Positions 52,882 to 61,891 of a stretch of 64,000 bases of DNA are shown piece after piece. Source of the DNA: Massilia solisilvae (GTDB lineage: Bacteria; Pseudomonadota; Gammaproteobacteria; Burkholderiales; Burkholderiaceae_D); NCBI RefSeq assembly GCF_024753215.1, contig NZ_JANUGV010000003.1, forward strand, positions 310,001 through 374,000. Reading direction: 5' to 3'. Under the pieces are notes generated by a model, which had not been told where the DNA came from, did no database searches, and saw nothing but the letters and a program-made list of their open reading frames with translations. The position numbers and the translations under genes were made by a program. The first letter of the stretch is position 1, and the number at the start of each line of letters is the position of its first letter.

Positions 52882-53881
52882 AGATCGCCTTTCTCAATTC
52901 TTGGGCAATCTCGAGATTGCGGCTATTTGAGCTCCAGATCAAGTCGGCGTAGATCAGTGGCTCTGGCACCGTCGGAAAGGATCGGAGGGCTGGACTGTTC
53001 CAGAACATATCCACAAGTTCTATTGACCCGGCTGGGTCGGCGCGCAGCTTGAGCCAGCGCACGAGGTCCGGCAACACTCCGGGCTCTTGCATATTCACAT
53101 AGAGCGTCAGTTCGCCGGGGACGAGCGAATATCCGAGCTTCGACGCTGCAGCTTCACCACCAAGCTCGACTTCCCCCATGGCTGGCGACACTAGGTCACG
53201 TGCGGCGTCCATCGAGGCAGCGCGCATCCGGCGCTTGAGGAGCTTTGGGCGAATTCGTGCGATATAGCCTTCGGTCCAAACGTCAAGCCAGCGCTCGGGT
53301 ATCGATAGCATGCGTCGTGCGGAGTTTGTCTCAACATAGAAGCCGAGTTGCCGCAAGCTCTCCAATGCCTTTCCGGCTGCGCCGTGTGAAATTCGCGCAG
53401 CCTCACCAATTTCACGCACGGACGCGTTAAGAAAATGAGGCTGTGTCAGCACGGCGAGCATGACCCGCAGCGTAGCCGGAGTCACGGTAGGCTCGCTCGA
53501 CAGCAGGTTTTGTGGACTAGCTTTTTGCCCCAGGATAAACACAAGAAGGTCGTCCGTTTTAAGGAAACAGTTGCCTGCGGCGTCAGCAAACATCACATTG
53601 TTCTCCCGACAGTACTGCCCCAGTTCAGCGGACATTCGCCGGGTGCCCAGTACCCCCTCAGACCCATGACGGTTCTTGAAGCTCAGAATCTGATCTCGAC
53701 GATCGACAGTCGCCTTTACCTCGATTGGCAGCACAAACGGCCGTTTATCATTAGTCGCAAACTGTAGGACCTGGTCGAAAGATTCATCTCTCACCGCCTG
53801 GCTGAACAGTTCGACGTTAAATCCGGTCGCTCGTTTCAGACCGTCAACAATTTGATCGAGAAGTGTGTCCTCAAGGCGCAT
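52856..53881 (-). CDS. AbiEi-type antitoxin/repressor
   Basis: This 341-aa protein combines an N-terminal domain with VLPIEVKATVDRRDQILSF (nuclease-fold-like, near 55) and a winged-helix segment ASVREIGEAARISHGAAGKA near 155. The C-terminal half matches the longer AbiEi-family antitoxins. It should neutralise the downstream nucleotidyltransferase and repress the operon. Two palindromes upstream (53902-53920 and 53955-53971) are probable binding sites. The 26-nt overlap with the toxin gene fixes their relation. The family role in abortive phage infection is known for other members and is inferred here. Confidence 0.83.
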   Translation of the reverse strand: MRLEDTLLDQIVDGLKRATGFNVELFSQAVRDESFDQVLQFATNDKRPFVLPIEVKATVDRRDQILSFKNRHGSEGVLGTRRMSAELGQYCRENNVMFADAAGNCFLKTDDLLVFILGQKASPQNLLSSEPTVTPATLRVMLAVLTQPHFLNASVREIGEAARISHGAAGKALESLRQLGFYVETNSARRMLSIPERWLDVWTEGYIARIRPKLLKRRMRAASMDAARDLVSPAMGEVELGGEAAASKLGYSLVPGELTLYVNMQEPGVLPDLVRWLKLRADPAGSIELVDMFWNSPALRSFPTVPEPLIYADLIWSSNSRNLEIAQELRKAICERVQSQS

Positions 53882-53971
53882 AAGTGTCCACTTTATTTAT
53901 GTGTCCACGAAACGTGGACAATCCATTATGCAGCGCTGTGCATTTAAATGCAACGTCCACGTTACGTGGAC
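53882..53971 (-). promoter_or_regulatory. Operator region of the AbiE-type operon: two palindromes and a half-site
   Basis: TGTCCACGAAACGTGGACA (8-3-8, 53902-53920) and GTCCACGTTACGTGGAC (7-3-7, 53955-53971) share the same arms. Their centres are 52 bp apart, or about five helical turns. A single half-site TGTCCAC lies at 53885-53891, inside the start region of the first gene. Repeated inverted sites just upstream fit cooperative repression by the AbiEi-like protein. The 338-nt gap to tRNA-Leu otherwise shows no gene. Confidence 0.75.
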
Positions 53972-54219
53972 AGGAAGGAGCGCCCAGGCAAGAACGACAC
54001 CAGATGTGGTCGCTGTGAGCGGCTCGATAATGCCTGGTAAGCGACAGTTCGGCCGAGCGCCGTCCTTGGTTGAGCAGGCGATTGATTTATAGCAAGAACT
54101 GGACGCTAAAAACCGCCGCAAAGCAAGAGTCAGGATGGGTACGGCGAAACGCCTCCCGTCAGGAAGTTTTGCTGAGCAGCCTATGCGATAACGGTGCGAA
54201 GAACAACAGATGGGATGAG
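53972..54219. other. Remainder of AbiE-tRNA gap, no gene seen
   Basis: This stretch, with the operator region, makes up the 338-nt gap between the AbiE-type operon and tRNA-Leu. Short frames are present but none has a plausible start and product. I looked for a copy of the tRNA 3' end as an attachment site here and beyond the toxin gene and found none. Confidence 0.4.
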
Positions 54220-54304
54220 TGGTGCCTCCGGCCGGAATCGAACCGGCACGCCTTTCGGCGCTTGATTTTGAGTCAAGTGCGTCTACCAATTCCGCCACAG
54301 AGGC
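54220..54304 (-). tRNA. tRNA-Leu (anticodon CAA)
   Basis: The minus strand folds into a full class II tRNA. The acceptor arm is GCCTCTG against CGGAGGC, with discriminator A and encoded CCA. The D arm GGCGGAATTGGTAGACGC, anticodon stem TTGA/TCAA with loop CTCAAAA (anticodon CAA), a variable arm, and TTCGATTC in the T loop complete it. It reads UUG codons. The CCA end faces the AbiE-type operon, a usual side for island insertion. Confidence 0.95.
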
Positions 54305-54529
54305 ACTGCAGGGAGGCACGCATATTAGCACACCGTTTTGGCAACTGACCAGCCTACAGCGATGCCGCCCCCGACCGGGCAGATGCCGATAAGGGGAAAA
54401 CAAGATCGCATTGAAGCGTCGTGGCGGTTTCCCCCACCCGTGATAGCGCCATTGTGTGCTTTTGCCGGGTTCCAGCGTATGATCTCGCTTCCCTTCAGAA
54501 ACAGAGCCATCCCGGCGGTGGCGGACACG

Positions 54530-56497
54530 ATGAAAAACAAGAAGATACGCGAGATCATCCTCGGCAAAGCCCTGGACCCGATGAAGAGCGAGACCCGCCA
54601 TTCGATGGCGCTGGTGGCCTTCCTGGCCTGGGTCGGACTGGGTGCCGACGGCCTGTCCTCGTCCGCGTACGGACCGGAGGAGACCTTCCGCGCGCTCGGC
54701 ACGCACACCCACCTGGGCCTGTACATGGCGCTGGCCACCGCGGCCACCGTGTTCATCATCGCGCTGGCCTACAACCAGGTGATCGAACTGTTCCCCACCG
54801 GCGGTGGCGGCTACCGCGTCGCCACCAAGCTGGTCGGACCCTACCTCGGCCTGGTCTCCGGCTGCGCGCTGATCCTCGACTACGTGCTCACCATCGCGAT
54901 TTCGGTCGCGTCAGGGGTGGATGCGCTCGCGTCCTTCCTGCCGCTCTGGGTACAGCCGTACAAGCTGGCCGCCGAGGCCTTCTTCATCGCCGCGCTGATC
55001 ATGATGAACCTGCGCGGGCTGAAGGAGGCGATCCGCATCCTGCTGCCGATCTTCCTCGGCTTTGTCGCCACCCACCTGGTCCTGATCGTGTACGGGATCG
55101 TGGCCCATGCCTCGCACCTGCCGCTGCTGATTCCGGCAACCATCGCCGAAACCACCTCGCTGGCGCAGGGCATCGGCTGGTCCAGCGTGGCCGGCATGCT
55201 GCTGTTCGCCTACTCGCAGGGCGGCGGCACCTACACCGGCCTGGAGGCGGTGTCGAACAACGTGAACATGCTGGCCGAGCCGCGCGTTCGCACCGGGAAG
55301 GTGACGATGTTCTACATGGCCGTGTCGCTCGCGATCACGGCGGGCGGCATCATCATGCTCTACCTGCTGTGGGACGCGCATCCGGTCGAAGGCCAGACCC
55401 TGAACGCTTCCACCTTCAAGGTCATCATCGCCAACATGGGACTGGGCGGGCCGGTGCTCAACCAGGTCATGCTCGCGGTGGTGCTGCTGTTCGAGGCCGG
55501 GCTGCTGTTCGTGGCCGCCAACACCGGCTTTCTGGGCGGCCCGTCGGTGCTCTCGAACATGGCGTCGGACTCGTGGGTGCCGCACCAGTTCCGCTACCTG
55601 TCCTCGCGCCTGGTCACGCAAAACGGCATCCTGGTGATGGGCATCGCCGCGCTCGCGATCCTGTTCTGGACCGGCGGCCAGGTCACCATGCTGCTGGTGC
55701 TGTATTCGCTGTCGGTGTTCCTCACCTTCGCCATTTCTCTGTTCGGATTGTGCGTGTACTGGTGGCGCAACCGCGGCGGCCCCGAGGGGACGCGTTGGAT
55801 CGGCCGCTTCCTGCTCTCGCTGGTCGGCTTCATCATCTGCGCCGGCATCCTGGCGATCCTGCTGGTCAAGCGCTTTGCCGATGGCGGCTGGGCCACCGCC
55901 GCCATCATCGCCGCCATCGCCTGCCTGTGCATTTTCATCCGCAACCACTACCGCGAAACCAAGCGCGCCATCCATTTGGTGGACACCGTGTTCGCGAGCC
56001 AGCCGTTCGGCCCCGGCCGTGAGCCCATCGAGCCGGACCCGCAGGCGCAGACCGCGGTGTTCATCGTCGGGAACTCGCGCGGCGGCGGCCTGCACGCGCT
56101 GTTGTGGGTGCAGCGCATGTTCCCCGGCCATTTCAAGAACTTCCTGTTCGTGAACGCGCGCACGGTGGACGCGCACGTGTACGGCGGTGAGGGGGCGATG
56201 GAAAAGATGCGCGAGGACGCGGCCGAAACGCTCGAGTTCTTCGTCGACTTCTGCCACAGCCACGGCATGGCTGCCGCCTCGTACATCGGGTTCGGCACCG
56301 ACGCGGTGGAGGAGATCACGCGCATGTGCGAGCGCATCAGCAACGAGTTCCCGAATGCGATTTTCTTCACCAGCAAGCTGGTGTTCGGGTCCGATAACTG
56401 GCTGATCCGCCTGCTGCACAACCAGGCGTCGCTCGCGGTCCAGCGCCGCCTGCACCTGGAAGGTCTGCAGATGGTGATTCTGCCAATGAAGGTGTAA
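54530..56497 (+). CDS. APC-superfamily permease (amino acid/potassium-type)
   Basis: This 655-aa inner-membrane protein has about 12 helices in its first 460 residues and a soluble C-terminal part (about 480-655). The motifs GLGADGLSSSAYGPEE near 40, SYSQGGGTYTGLEA near 235 and a conserved NNVNMLAEPRV are those of the APC family. The long cytosolic tail (AVFIVGNSRGGGLHALLWVQRMFPGHFKN) has a Rossmann-like look and may sense a ligand. ATG 54530 gives MKNKKIREIILGKALDPMKS, a typical N-terminus; 54479 is an alternative. The substrate is unknown. The gene is convergent with the small membrane protein at 56525. Confidence 0.85.
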   Translation: MKNKKIREIILGKALDPMKSETRHSMALVAFLAWVGLGADGLSSSAYGPEETFRALGTHTHLGLYMALATAATVFIIALAYNQVIELFPTGGGGYRVATKLVGPYLGLVSGCALILDYVLTIAISVASGVDALASFLPLWVQPYKLAAEAFFIAALIMMNLRGLKEAIRILLPIFLGFVATHLVLIVYGIVAHASHLPLLIPATIAETTSLAQGIGWSSVAGMLLFAYSQGGGTYTGLEAVSNNVNMLAEPRVRTGKVTMFYMAVSLAITAGGIIMLYLLWDAHPVEGQTLNASTFKVIIANMGLGGPVLNQVMLAVVLLFEAGLLFVAANTGFLGGPSVLSNMASDSWVPHQFRYLSSRLVTQNGILVMGIAALAILFWTGGQVTMLLVLYSLSVFLTFAISLFGLCVYWWRNRGGPEGTRWIGRFLLSLVGFIICAGILAILLVKRFADGGWATAAIIAAIACLCIFIRNHYRETKRAIHLVDTVFASQPFGPGREPIEPDPQAQTAVFIVGNSRGGGLHALLWVQRMFPGHFKNFLFVNARTVDAHVYGGEGAMEKMREDAAETLEFFVDFCHSHGMAAASYIGFGTDAVEEITRMCERISNEFPNAIFFTSKLVFGSDNWLIRLLHNQASLAVQRRLHLEGLQMVILPMKV

Positions 56498-56524
56498 CCC
56501 GGCGTCGGCGGCCGGCAGCGGGGC

Positions 56525-57001
56525 TCAGCCCTGCGGGGCAGCGCCCAGGCACTTGCGCAGCGCGTGCAGCGTGATCGCCGGCCCGGTGACGGCCAGCACG
56601 TGTTCGCGCAGCGTGACCTCGATGTCACGGGAGGGCCAGCGCAGGCCGCCGCGCGGCCGGTAGCGCAGGAAGCCCGGCGGCATGGGGATGCGTTCGTAGC
56701 CCAGCGTCGCCAATCCCTCTTCCAGCGCGCGCAGCAGGTGCCGCGCCTCGAACCGCGTGGTCACCTCGAACCGTGCCGGCATGAGCGCGAACAGCGGCAA
56801 CAGGCCGCCCGCCAGCACCGGGATCACGATGTAGGCCAGTGGCGCCGTGGGGTCGAGCTTTCGGAACAGCACGACCAGTCCGGCCAGGCCCAGGACCATG
56901 ACGAGCGCGAATGTGGCCAGCCGCCGGCGCGGCCGGTGCGGGCTGAGCCAGGGCGCGACCTCATGGGCATAGACCACTTCCGAAAAACTGACGCTTTTCA
57001 T
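56525..57001 (-). CDS. Hypothetical 158-aa membrane protein
   Basis: This protein has two adjacent membrane helices (about 28-48 and 57-75) near the N-terminus, followed by a 90-residue soluble tail with a beta-rich, charged pattern (RFEVTTRFEARHLLRALEEGL, DIEVTLREHVLAVTGPAITLHALRKCLG). I do not recognise a family. ATG 57001 is used with GGGGAG 8 nt before it; the longer frame starts in non-conserved sequence. It faces the permease gene and is likely monocistronic. The topology suggests an inner-membrane protein with a cytosolic tail. Confidence 0.7.
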   Translation of the reverse strand: MKSVSFSEVVYAHEVAPWLSPHRPRRRLATFALVMVLGLAGLVVLFRKLDPTAPLAYIVIPVLAGGLLPLFALMPARFEVTTRFEARHLLRALEEGLATLGYERIPMPPGFLRYRPRGGLRWPSRDIEVTLREHVLAVTGPAITLHALRKCLGAAPQG

Positions 57002-57150
57002 CCTTGAACTCCCCAGTGGCAAAGCTGCGCTGCTTGCCGGCATTGTGTCCCGGTCCGGCTCGCTTGGCGCTTGATTTTGCTCAAAAGTGGAGCAATTTGC
57101 AATAAAACAATGCGCGCATGCGGCATGCATGCCGCCGGGCGGCGCGGATG

Positions 57151-57176
57151 AAAAAGAGCCCCGCGCGGGCGGGGCT
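57151..57176 (-). terminator. Rho-independent terminator of the ArnT-like gene
   Basis: AGCCCCGC pairs with GCGGGGCT across a short loop, and on the minus strand it is followed by CTTTTTC. It sits 6 nt downstream of the stop at 57182. Confidence 0.8.
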
Positions 57177-57181
57177 GTCGG

Positions 57182-58903
57182 TCAGCGCCGGCGGTAGAGC
57201 CGGAAGCGCTCGTCGCGGTCGGACGGGCGCCGTCCTTCCCACAGCATGGTGTAGTCGCGCAGGCGGAACTGCTGCGCCATCTGGCGTTCGTCCTTCAGGC
57301 GCACGCTGTCCTGCAGCAGCAGGTAGTCACAACGCCCGGCGTTCTCGACGCCGGCGAACGGCAGGTGGCCGAAGTAGGCGAACGAGGCGCGCTGCGCGGG
57401 GCCGACATTGGTGTCGATGCAGTTGGTCTCGGCCGGCAGGCGCGCCGCGATCTGCTGGGCCACGCTGGCGTAGCTCTTGCTGTAGTTAAGGTCGGGCAGG
57501 AACAGCGTCATCACCAGCACCCACAGCAAAATCAGGCCGCCGGAAGACAGCACCACCGCGCGCCACAGCACCGAGGGCTGGCGCGAGATGCGCCAGTGGA
57601 CCAGGAAGAACCAGCCGACCGTGGCCGCCAGCGCGACGATGAAGGCGACCAGGCCGAACTCCGGGTGAAAGCCTGGCACCAGCTTGAGCGCGTTTTTGGC
57701 CAGCTGCGCCGGCCAGCCGGTCAGCTTGGCGATCCAGAACAGCCAGACCAGCGCGCCCAACGTGGTCAGCACCATCACCGAGAACCAGTCGATGCCGTTG
57801 ATCGCGCCACGCTTCATGGTCGGCAGGCCGAACGCGGCCATCAGTGCGAGCGGCGGCAGCAGGCGCAGCATGTCGCCGTTTTCCGGCAGCGGGTCGCACA
57901 CGATCAGCACCGTGAGCGCGGCCACGAAGTACAGCGGCAGCACGATGTGCAGCAGCTTTTCCTGGCGCCGCCAGGCCCAGATCGCCCAGAATGCGAACGG
58001 CCAGGCCGGCCAGAAGAACCACACGCCCACGCGGAAGAAGGTCTTGACCGAGAACCAGCCGGGCAGGGCCAGTTGCGACAGGTTCCACGCGTTCCAGCTT
58101 CCGATCGGCGTGCCGTTGTAGGGGTGGGCCAGGAGCGCCGGCACGATCCAGATGAGCGTGATGCCGACGCCCGTGGCCACGGCCAGCGCCAGGTCGCGCA
58201 GCGTGGGGGCGGCCGGCATCTTGAGAAAGCGCGTGCACAGGAACAAGGCCAGCACCAGCACCAGCGGCGAGGCGTAGCCGCGGGTGAGGGCCAGCGCCCC
58301 GAGCGACAGGCCGATCAGGGCCGCGTTGCGCGGCGACGGCAGCTCGACATAGCGTACCGCGCGGTACAGGAAGTAGGCCAGCAGCGAGCCTTGCAGGGTG
58401 GCCGCGAGCGTCTCGTGGCTGAGCGCGAGCAGGCCCAGGCAGCCCAGGTAGATCAGCACCGCGGTGTCGGCCAGCGTGCGGCCATAGTCGTCCGGCTCGG
58501 GCTGGCCGCCGAACGCCAGCCGCAGCGGCTGCGCCTCGGCCCGGCGGCCCAGGTGGAAGGCGGTGTACCACAGCGAAGCGGTGCCGGCGACAAAAATGGC
58601 GATGGTGGACAGGCGCGCGGCCAGCACGTCGCCCAGCAGCCAGCCGAACAGCTTGATGCACAGCGCGCCCAGCCAGAACGCGAGCGGTCCTTCCTCGGGC
58701 GCCGGCAGGCCGGCGATGTTGGGCAGCAGCCAGTCGCTGATGTTCCCGTGCGCCATGGTCCACATGATGCCGAAGCTGGCGGCATCGTCCTTCCACGGAT
58801 CGCGCCCGATCAGCCCCGGCAAGATGTACAGCAGGCCAAGCGCGAACAGCGCCCAGCGTGGCAGCGCGAGGGTGGCGGCGGCGGGAAGGCGGACGGGTTT
58901 CAT
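57182..58903 (-). CDS. ArnT/GT39-like membrane glycosyltransferase
   Basis: This 573-aa inner-membrane protein has about 11-12 helices and a C-terminal soluble domain. The N-terminal loop contains GRDPWKDDAASFGIMWTM (acidic D-D of the catalytic loop) and the APEEGPLAFWLGAL segment, both typical of the ArnT and protein O-mannosyltransferase (GT39/PMT-like) family. Such enzymes use a lipid-linked sugar donor on the periplasmic side, for example adding aminoarabinose to lipid A. The exact acceptor is not known. A strong terminator follows. The gene lies downstream of rpmE2 and its terminator, so it is transcribed alone. Confidence 0.83.
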   Translation of the reverse strand: MKPVRLPAAATLALPRWALFALGLLYILPGLIGRDPWKDDAASFGIMWTMAHGNISDWLLPNIAGLPAPEEGPLAFWLGALCIKLFGWLLGDVLAARLSTIAIFVAGTASLWYTAFHLGRRAEAQPLRLAFGGQPEPDDYGRTLADTAVLIYLGCLGLLALSHETLAATLQGSLLAYFLYRAVRYVELPSPRNAALIGLSLGALALTRGYASPLVLVLALFLCTRFLKMPAAPTLRDLALAVATGVGITLIWIVPALLAHPYNGTPIGSWNAWNLSQLALPGWFSVKTFFRVGVWFFWPAWPFAFWAIWAWRRQEKLLHIVLPLYFVAALTVLIVCDPLPENGDMLRLLPPLALMAAFGLPTMKRGAINGIDWFSVMVLTTLGALVWLFWIAKLTGWPAQLAKNALKLVPGFHPEFGLVAFIVALAATVGWFFLVHWRISRQPSVLWRAVVLSSGGLILLWVLVMTLFLPDLNYSKSYASVAQQIAARLPAETNCIDTNVGPAQRASFAYFGHLPFAGVENAGRCDYLLLQDSVRLKDERQMAQQFRLRDYTMLWEGRRPSDRDERFRLYRRR

Positions 58904-58947
58904 CTATAGCGGAAGCAATTCGATATTAGTCGCGTAGTATAGCCGCG

Positions 58948-58982
58948 AAAAAAAGAAAGGAAGCCGGGGGCTTCCTTTCTTG
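58948..58982 (-). terminator. Rho-independent terminator of rpmE2
   Basis: AAGAAAGGAAGCC pairs with GGCTTCCTTTCTT, with a short G loop. On the minus strand it is followed by a TTTTTTT run. It lies 40 nt after the rpmE2 stop. Confidence 0.9.
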
Positions 58983-59021
58983 TTGGAAAGCCAGCAGGCT
59001 TTCCGGGGTGCGTGCACGAAA

Positions 59022-59291
59022 TTAGCCGTTGGCGACGGAGGTCTTCGAACCGACCGAGCCGAACTTTTGGCGGAACTTCTCGACGCGGCCAGCGGTGTCG
59101 ACGATCTTGTGCTTGCCGGTAAAGAACGGGTGCGATTCAGCGGACACCTCGATCTTGACCAGCGGGTATTCCTTGCCTTCGAAATTGATGGTTTCGCGGG
59201 TGGCGATGGTCGAACGGGTGATGAATTTGAAGTCGCACGACAGGTCGTGGAACACAACTTCGCGGTAATCCGGATGGATATCGGTCTTCAT
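59022..59291 (-). CDS. rpmE2: 50S ribosomal protein L31 type B
   Basis: This 89-aa ribosomal protein is identified by [19 protein letters not shown] at the start, the [12 protein letters not shown] core and the [21 protein letters not shown] motif. Type B L31 lacks the zinc-binding cysteine pairs of type A, as seen here (a single Cys). It joins the large ribosomal subunit. ATG 59291 has GAGG 8 nt upstream; the track start adds 12 residues and is unlikely. It is close to rho and trxA, the usual betaproteobacterial arrangement, with one small membrane protein gene between. A strong terminator follows. Confidence 0.95.
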   Translation of the reverse strand: MKTDIHPDYREVVFHDLSCDFKFITRSTIATRETINFEGKEYPLVKIEVSAESHPFFTGKHKIVDTAGRVEKFRQKFGSVGSKTSVANG

Positions 59292-59427
59292 GGTTTTGCC
59301 TCGGTTAGTTTGGTAGCCAACCAGCACTTCGTCGGTCGTCCTGCTTCTTGACCCGATTGCCGATCACTTGCCAGGGGTTGAATACTGAACCGGCGATTAT
59401 ACAGCTATCGCGGAAGGGGAGGCAATA

Positions 59428-59673
59428 TCAGTGGTGCAACATCGTGAACATGGTCACAAACATGCCAGCGAACCCAAGGACGACGGTGACGAGGAGTGTG
59501 GCCATCCAGCGTGACAAGCTCACGAATTCCGCCCGCAGTTCCGATTTGAGGTCCGCCAGGTCTGCTTTGGTGGCAAGTGTTGGCAAGATTGTGTCGGACC
59601 GAGTTTCGAGGACGGTAAGCCTGTGGTCCAGCCGATAGGGATCGGCTGTCGCTTCGGTTGGGTTGGTCGCCAT
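59428..59673 (-). CDS. Small coiled-coil membrane protein (81 aa)
   Basis: This short protein has a charged, heptad-like N-terminal half (RLTVLETRSDTILPTLATKA, then LADLKSELRAEF) and one membrane helix at the C-terminus (MATLLVTVVLGFAGMFVTMF). This topology is shared by many small phage- or envelope-linked proteins (such as XhlA- or DUF1640-like), but no family is clear. It lies between rpmE2 and rho on the same strand, 236 nt after the rho stop. Confidence 0.6.
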   Translation of the reverse strand: MATNPTEATADPYRLDHRLTVLETRSDTILPTLATKADLADLKSELRAEFVSLSRWMATLLVTVVLGFAGMFVTMFTMLHH

Positions 59674-59749
59674 GTATCACTCCGAGTGGAATGGCCCATT
59701 GTTGCGAAGGCAGGCCGCAAGCGTCTTGAGCTGCCTATGGTAGCGGACA

Positions 59750-59847
59750 AATAAAAAAGGCGGCACGCGGCCGCCTTTCGTGAGTGCGCTGAGCGAACTT
59801 AACCGCCCCTGCGGTGAAGCAGGGGTTTCATGGGGCAACGCCCCATG
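59750..59847 (-). terminator. Hairpin cluster downstream of rho
   Basis: Two stem-loops lie after the rho stop. A perfect hairpin with arms CATGGGGC / GCCCCATG and loop AAC (59829-59847) is followed further on by AAAGGCGGC...GCCGCCTTT, which on the minus strand runs into TTTTTT (about 59750-59780). The second has the form of an intrinsic terminator for rho; the first may protect the 3' end. Confidence 0.65.
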
Positions 59848-59909
59848 CCTGCGGAACGGCTTGGCCATGCTTGGCCAAGCTCCTTGCGCCTCACTTGTGG
59901 CGGGAGGGG

Positions 59910-61172
59910 TTACCCGCCTCGGCGCATCATGTCGAAGAACTCCACGTTGTTCTTCGTCGCGCGCATCTTGTCGAGGATGAACTCCATCGCCTCGATCTCG
60001 TCCATCGAGTACAGCAGCTTGCGCAGGATCCAGATCTTCTGCAGCTGGTCCGGCTTGATCAAGAGTTCCTCGCGGCGGGTGCCGGATTTGTTCAGGTTGA
60101 TCGCCGGGTACACGCGCTTCTCGGCCAGGCGGCGCTCCAGGTGCACCTCCATGTTGCCGGTACCCTTGAATTCTTCGTAGATCACGTCGTCCATGCGGGA
60201 GCCGGTTTCGATCAGCGCAGTGGCCACGATGGTCAGCGAGCCGCCTTCTTCGACGTTACGCGCCGCGCCGAAGAAGCGCTTCGGGCGCTGCAGCGCGTTG
60301 GCGTCCACGCCGCCGGTCAGCACCTTGCCCGAGGCCGGGATCACGGTGTTGTAGGCGCGTGCCAGGCGGGTGATCGAGTCCAGCAGGATCACCACGTCCT
60401 TCTTCATCTCGACCAGGCGCTTGGCTTTTTCCAGCACCATCTCGGCGACCTGCACGTGGCGGGTGGCCGGTTCGTCGAAGGTGGAGGCCACCACTTCGCC
60501 GCGCACCGAACGCTGCATCTCGGTCACTTCCTCGGGGCGCTCGTCGATCAGCAGCACGATGAGGGTGACATCGGGGTGGTTGGCCGTGATCGCGTGCGCA
60601 ATGTGCTGCAGCATGACCGACTTGCCCGACTTGGGCGAGGCCACCAGCAGGCCGCGCTGGCCTTTGCCGATCGGCGCGATCAGGTCGATGATGCGGCCGG
60701 TGATGTTCTCGGCGCCGTTCATGTCGCGTTCCAGGCGCAGCGGCACGTTCGGGTGCAGCGGCGTCAGGTTCTCGAACAGGATGCGGTGCTTGGACGCTTC
60801 CGGCGATTCGCCGTTGACCTTGTCCACCTTCACCAGCGCGAAATAGCGCTCGCCATCCTTCGGCGTACGCACCTCACCCTCGATCGAATCGCCCGTGTGC
60901 AGGTTGAAACGGCGGATCTGCGACGGCGAGATGTAGATGTCGTCGGTCGAGGCCATGTAGCTCGCATCCGGCGAGCGCAAAAAGCCGAAGCCGTCGGGCA
61001 GCACTTCGAGCGCGCCGTCGCCGAAAATCTGCTCGCCCTGTTTCGCGCGCTTTTTCAGGATCGCGAACATGAGTTCTTGTTTGCGCAGGCGCGCTGCGTT
61101 GTCGATATCGAGGCTGATCGCCATCTCCAGCAAGGCGGAGACGTGCATTGCCTTCAGTTCTGAGAGGTGCAT
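59910..61172 (-). CDS. rho: Transcription termination factor Rho
   Basis: This 420-aa hexameric RNA helicase ends transcription at Rho-dependent sites. The N-terminal RNA-binding domain (about 1-130, with the primary-site motif [17 protein letters not shown]) and the RecA-like ATPase core are both complete. Key parts are the P-loop [10 protein letters not shown] (about 178-187), [11 protein letters not shown] near 215, [16 protein letters not shown] near 265 and the R-loop region [22 protein letters not shown] near 325. Length matches the family (419-420 aa). It follows trxA by 138 nt, the same order as in other Burkholderiales, with a hairpin between them. Confidence 0.98.
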   Translation of the reverse strand: MHLSELKAMHVSALLEMAISLDIDNAARLRKQELMFAILKKRAKQGEQIFGDGALEVLPDGFGFLRSPDASYMASTDDIYISPSQIRRFNLHTGDSIEGEVRTPKDGERYFALVKVDKVNGESPEASKHRILFENLTPLHPNVPLRLERDMNGAENITGRIIDLIAPIGKGQRGLLVASPKSGKSVMLQHIAHAITANHPDVTLIVLLIDERPEEVTEMQRSVRGEVVASTFDEPATRHVQVAEMVLEKAKRLVEMKKDVVILLDSITRLARAYNTVIPASGKVLTGGVDANALQRPKRFFGAARNVEEGGSLTIVATALIETGSRMDDVIYEEFKGTGNMEVHLERRLAEKRVYPAINLNKSGTRREELLIKPDQLQKIWILRKLLYSMDEIEAMEFILDKMRATKNNVEFFDMMRRGG

Positions 61173-61271
61173 GTGTGTGGGTGTCCCGTGGCGGGAAAGT
61201 AAAGGTAGGGGAGGGAACTACGCGGGTTCGTTAAACTGGGCTGGAGCTTAAACCCCGGTGCCCGTTTGGGA

Positions 61272-61297
61272 AATGACGGCAGCGCGGGCGCGCTGCC
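61272..61297 (-). terminator. Hairpin between trxA and rho
   Basis: A perfect 8-bp stem GGCAGCGC / GCGCTGCC with loop GGGC (61278-61297) lies 13 nt after the trxA stop, followed on the minus strand by GTCATTT. It may end trxA transcripts or act as an attenuator in front of rho. The T-tract is weak, so termination would be partial. Confidence 0.5.
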
Positions 61298-61310
61298 GCC
61301 GCCTATGGTA

Positions 61311-61637
61311 TCAGATATTGCTGTCGATGAACGAGGTCAGCTGGCCCTTGGCCATTGCGCCAACCTTCTGGGCCGCCGCCACGCCGTTCTTGAACAGGAT
61401 CAGGGTCGGGATGCCGCGGATGCCGAACTTGGCCGGCACGGTCTGGTTGGCGTCCACGTCCATCTTGGCGACCACGATCTTGCCGTCGTATTCTTTCGCG
61501 ACCTCTTCCAGGATCGGGGCGATCATCTTGCAGGGGCCGCACCACTCGGCCCAGAAGTCGACCAGGACCGGGCGCTCGGACTTGAGCACGTCGGTTTCAA
61601 AAGAGGCATCGCTGATGTGTTTGATGTTTTCGCTCAT
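61311..61637 (-). CDS. trxA: Thioredoxin
   Basis: This 108-aa cytosolic thiol-disulfide oxidoreductase has the active site WCGPC (Cys33, Cys36) in [14 protein letters not shown], the cis-proline loop [13 protein letters not shown] near 75, and the full thioredoxin length. It reduces disulfides and donates electrons to ribonucleotide reductase and other enzymes. ATG 61637 ([10 protein letters not shown]) with GAGGA 6 nt upstream is the usual start. It is followed by rho with a hairpin between, the common betaproteobacterial trxA-rho pair. Confidence 0.97.
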   Translation of the reverse strand: MSENIKHISDASFETDVLKSERPVLVDFWAEWCGPCKMIAPILEEVAKEYDGKIVVAKMDVDANQTVPAKFGIRGIPTLILFKNGVAAAQKVGAMAKGQLTSFIDSNI

Positions 61638-61891
61638 TATGTTCCTCAAGTGAGGTAGTCAATTAATGCCTTGCCCGTCGATCGATCAACCGGCTGCCGC
61701 CTGTCTGCCAGGCCGGCGCACACGATGGTGGAGACACGGTGTGCGATATTCAATATCTGGAGGGCGGCTAGAGGGAGTCAGGCGGGGATTAGTCGAAATA
61801 ATAACCGATTTTCCAGAAAAGTGTTCCGGCGTTTGTACAAAATCTCAACATGCACGGCGGGTGCGCAACGGCTTTGCCGAACCCGGCGCGC

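Noticed and set aside
54220..54304. tRNA-Leu as an integration site with a duplicated end
   Set aside because: I compared the 3' end with the sequence on both sides of the toxin-antitoxin pair (about 51959-52045 and 53972-54219) and saw no direct repeat or integrase.
59829..59847. Hairpin CATGGGGC/GCCCCATG as a second REPIN
   Set aside because: It is a single palindrome without an inverted partner and has different arm sequence from the element at 31932-32017.
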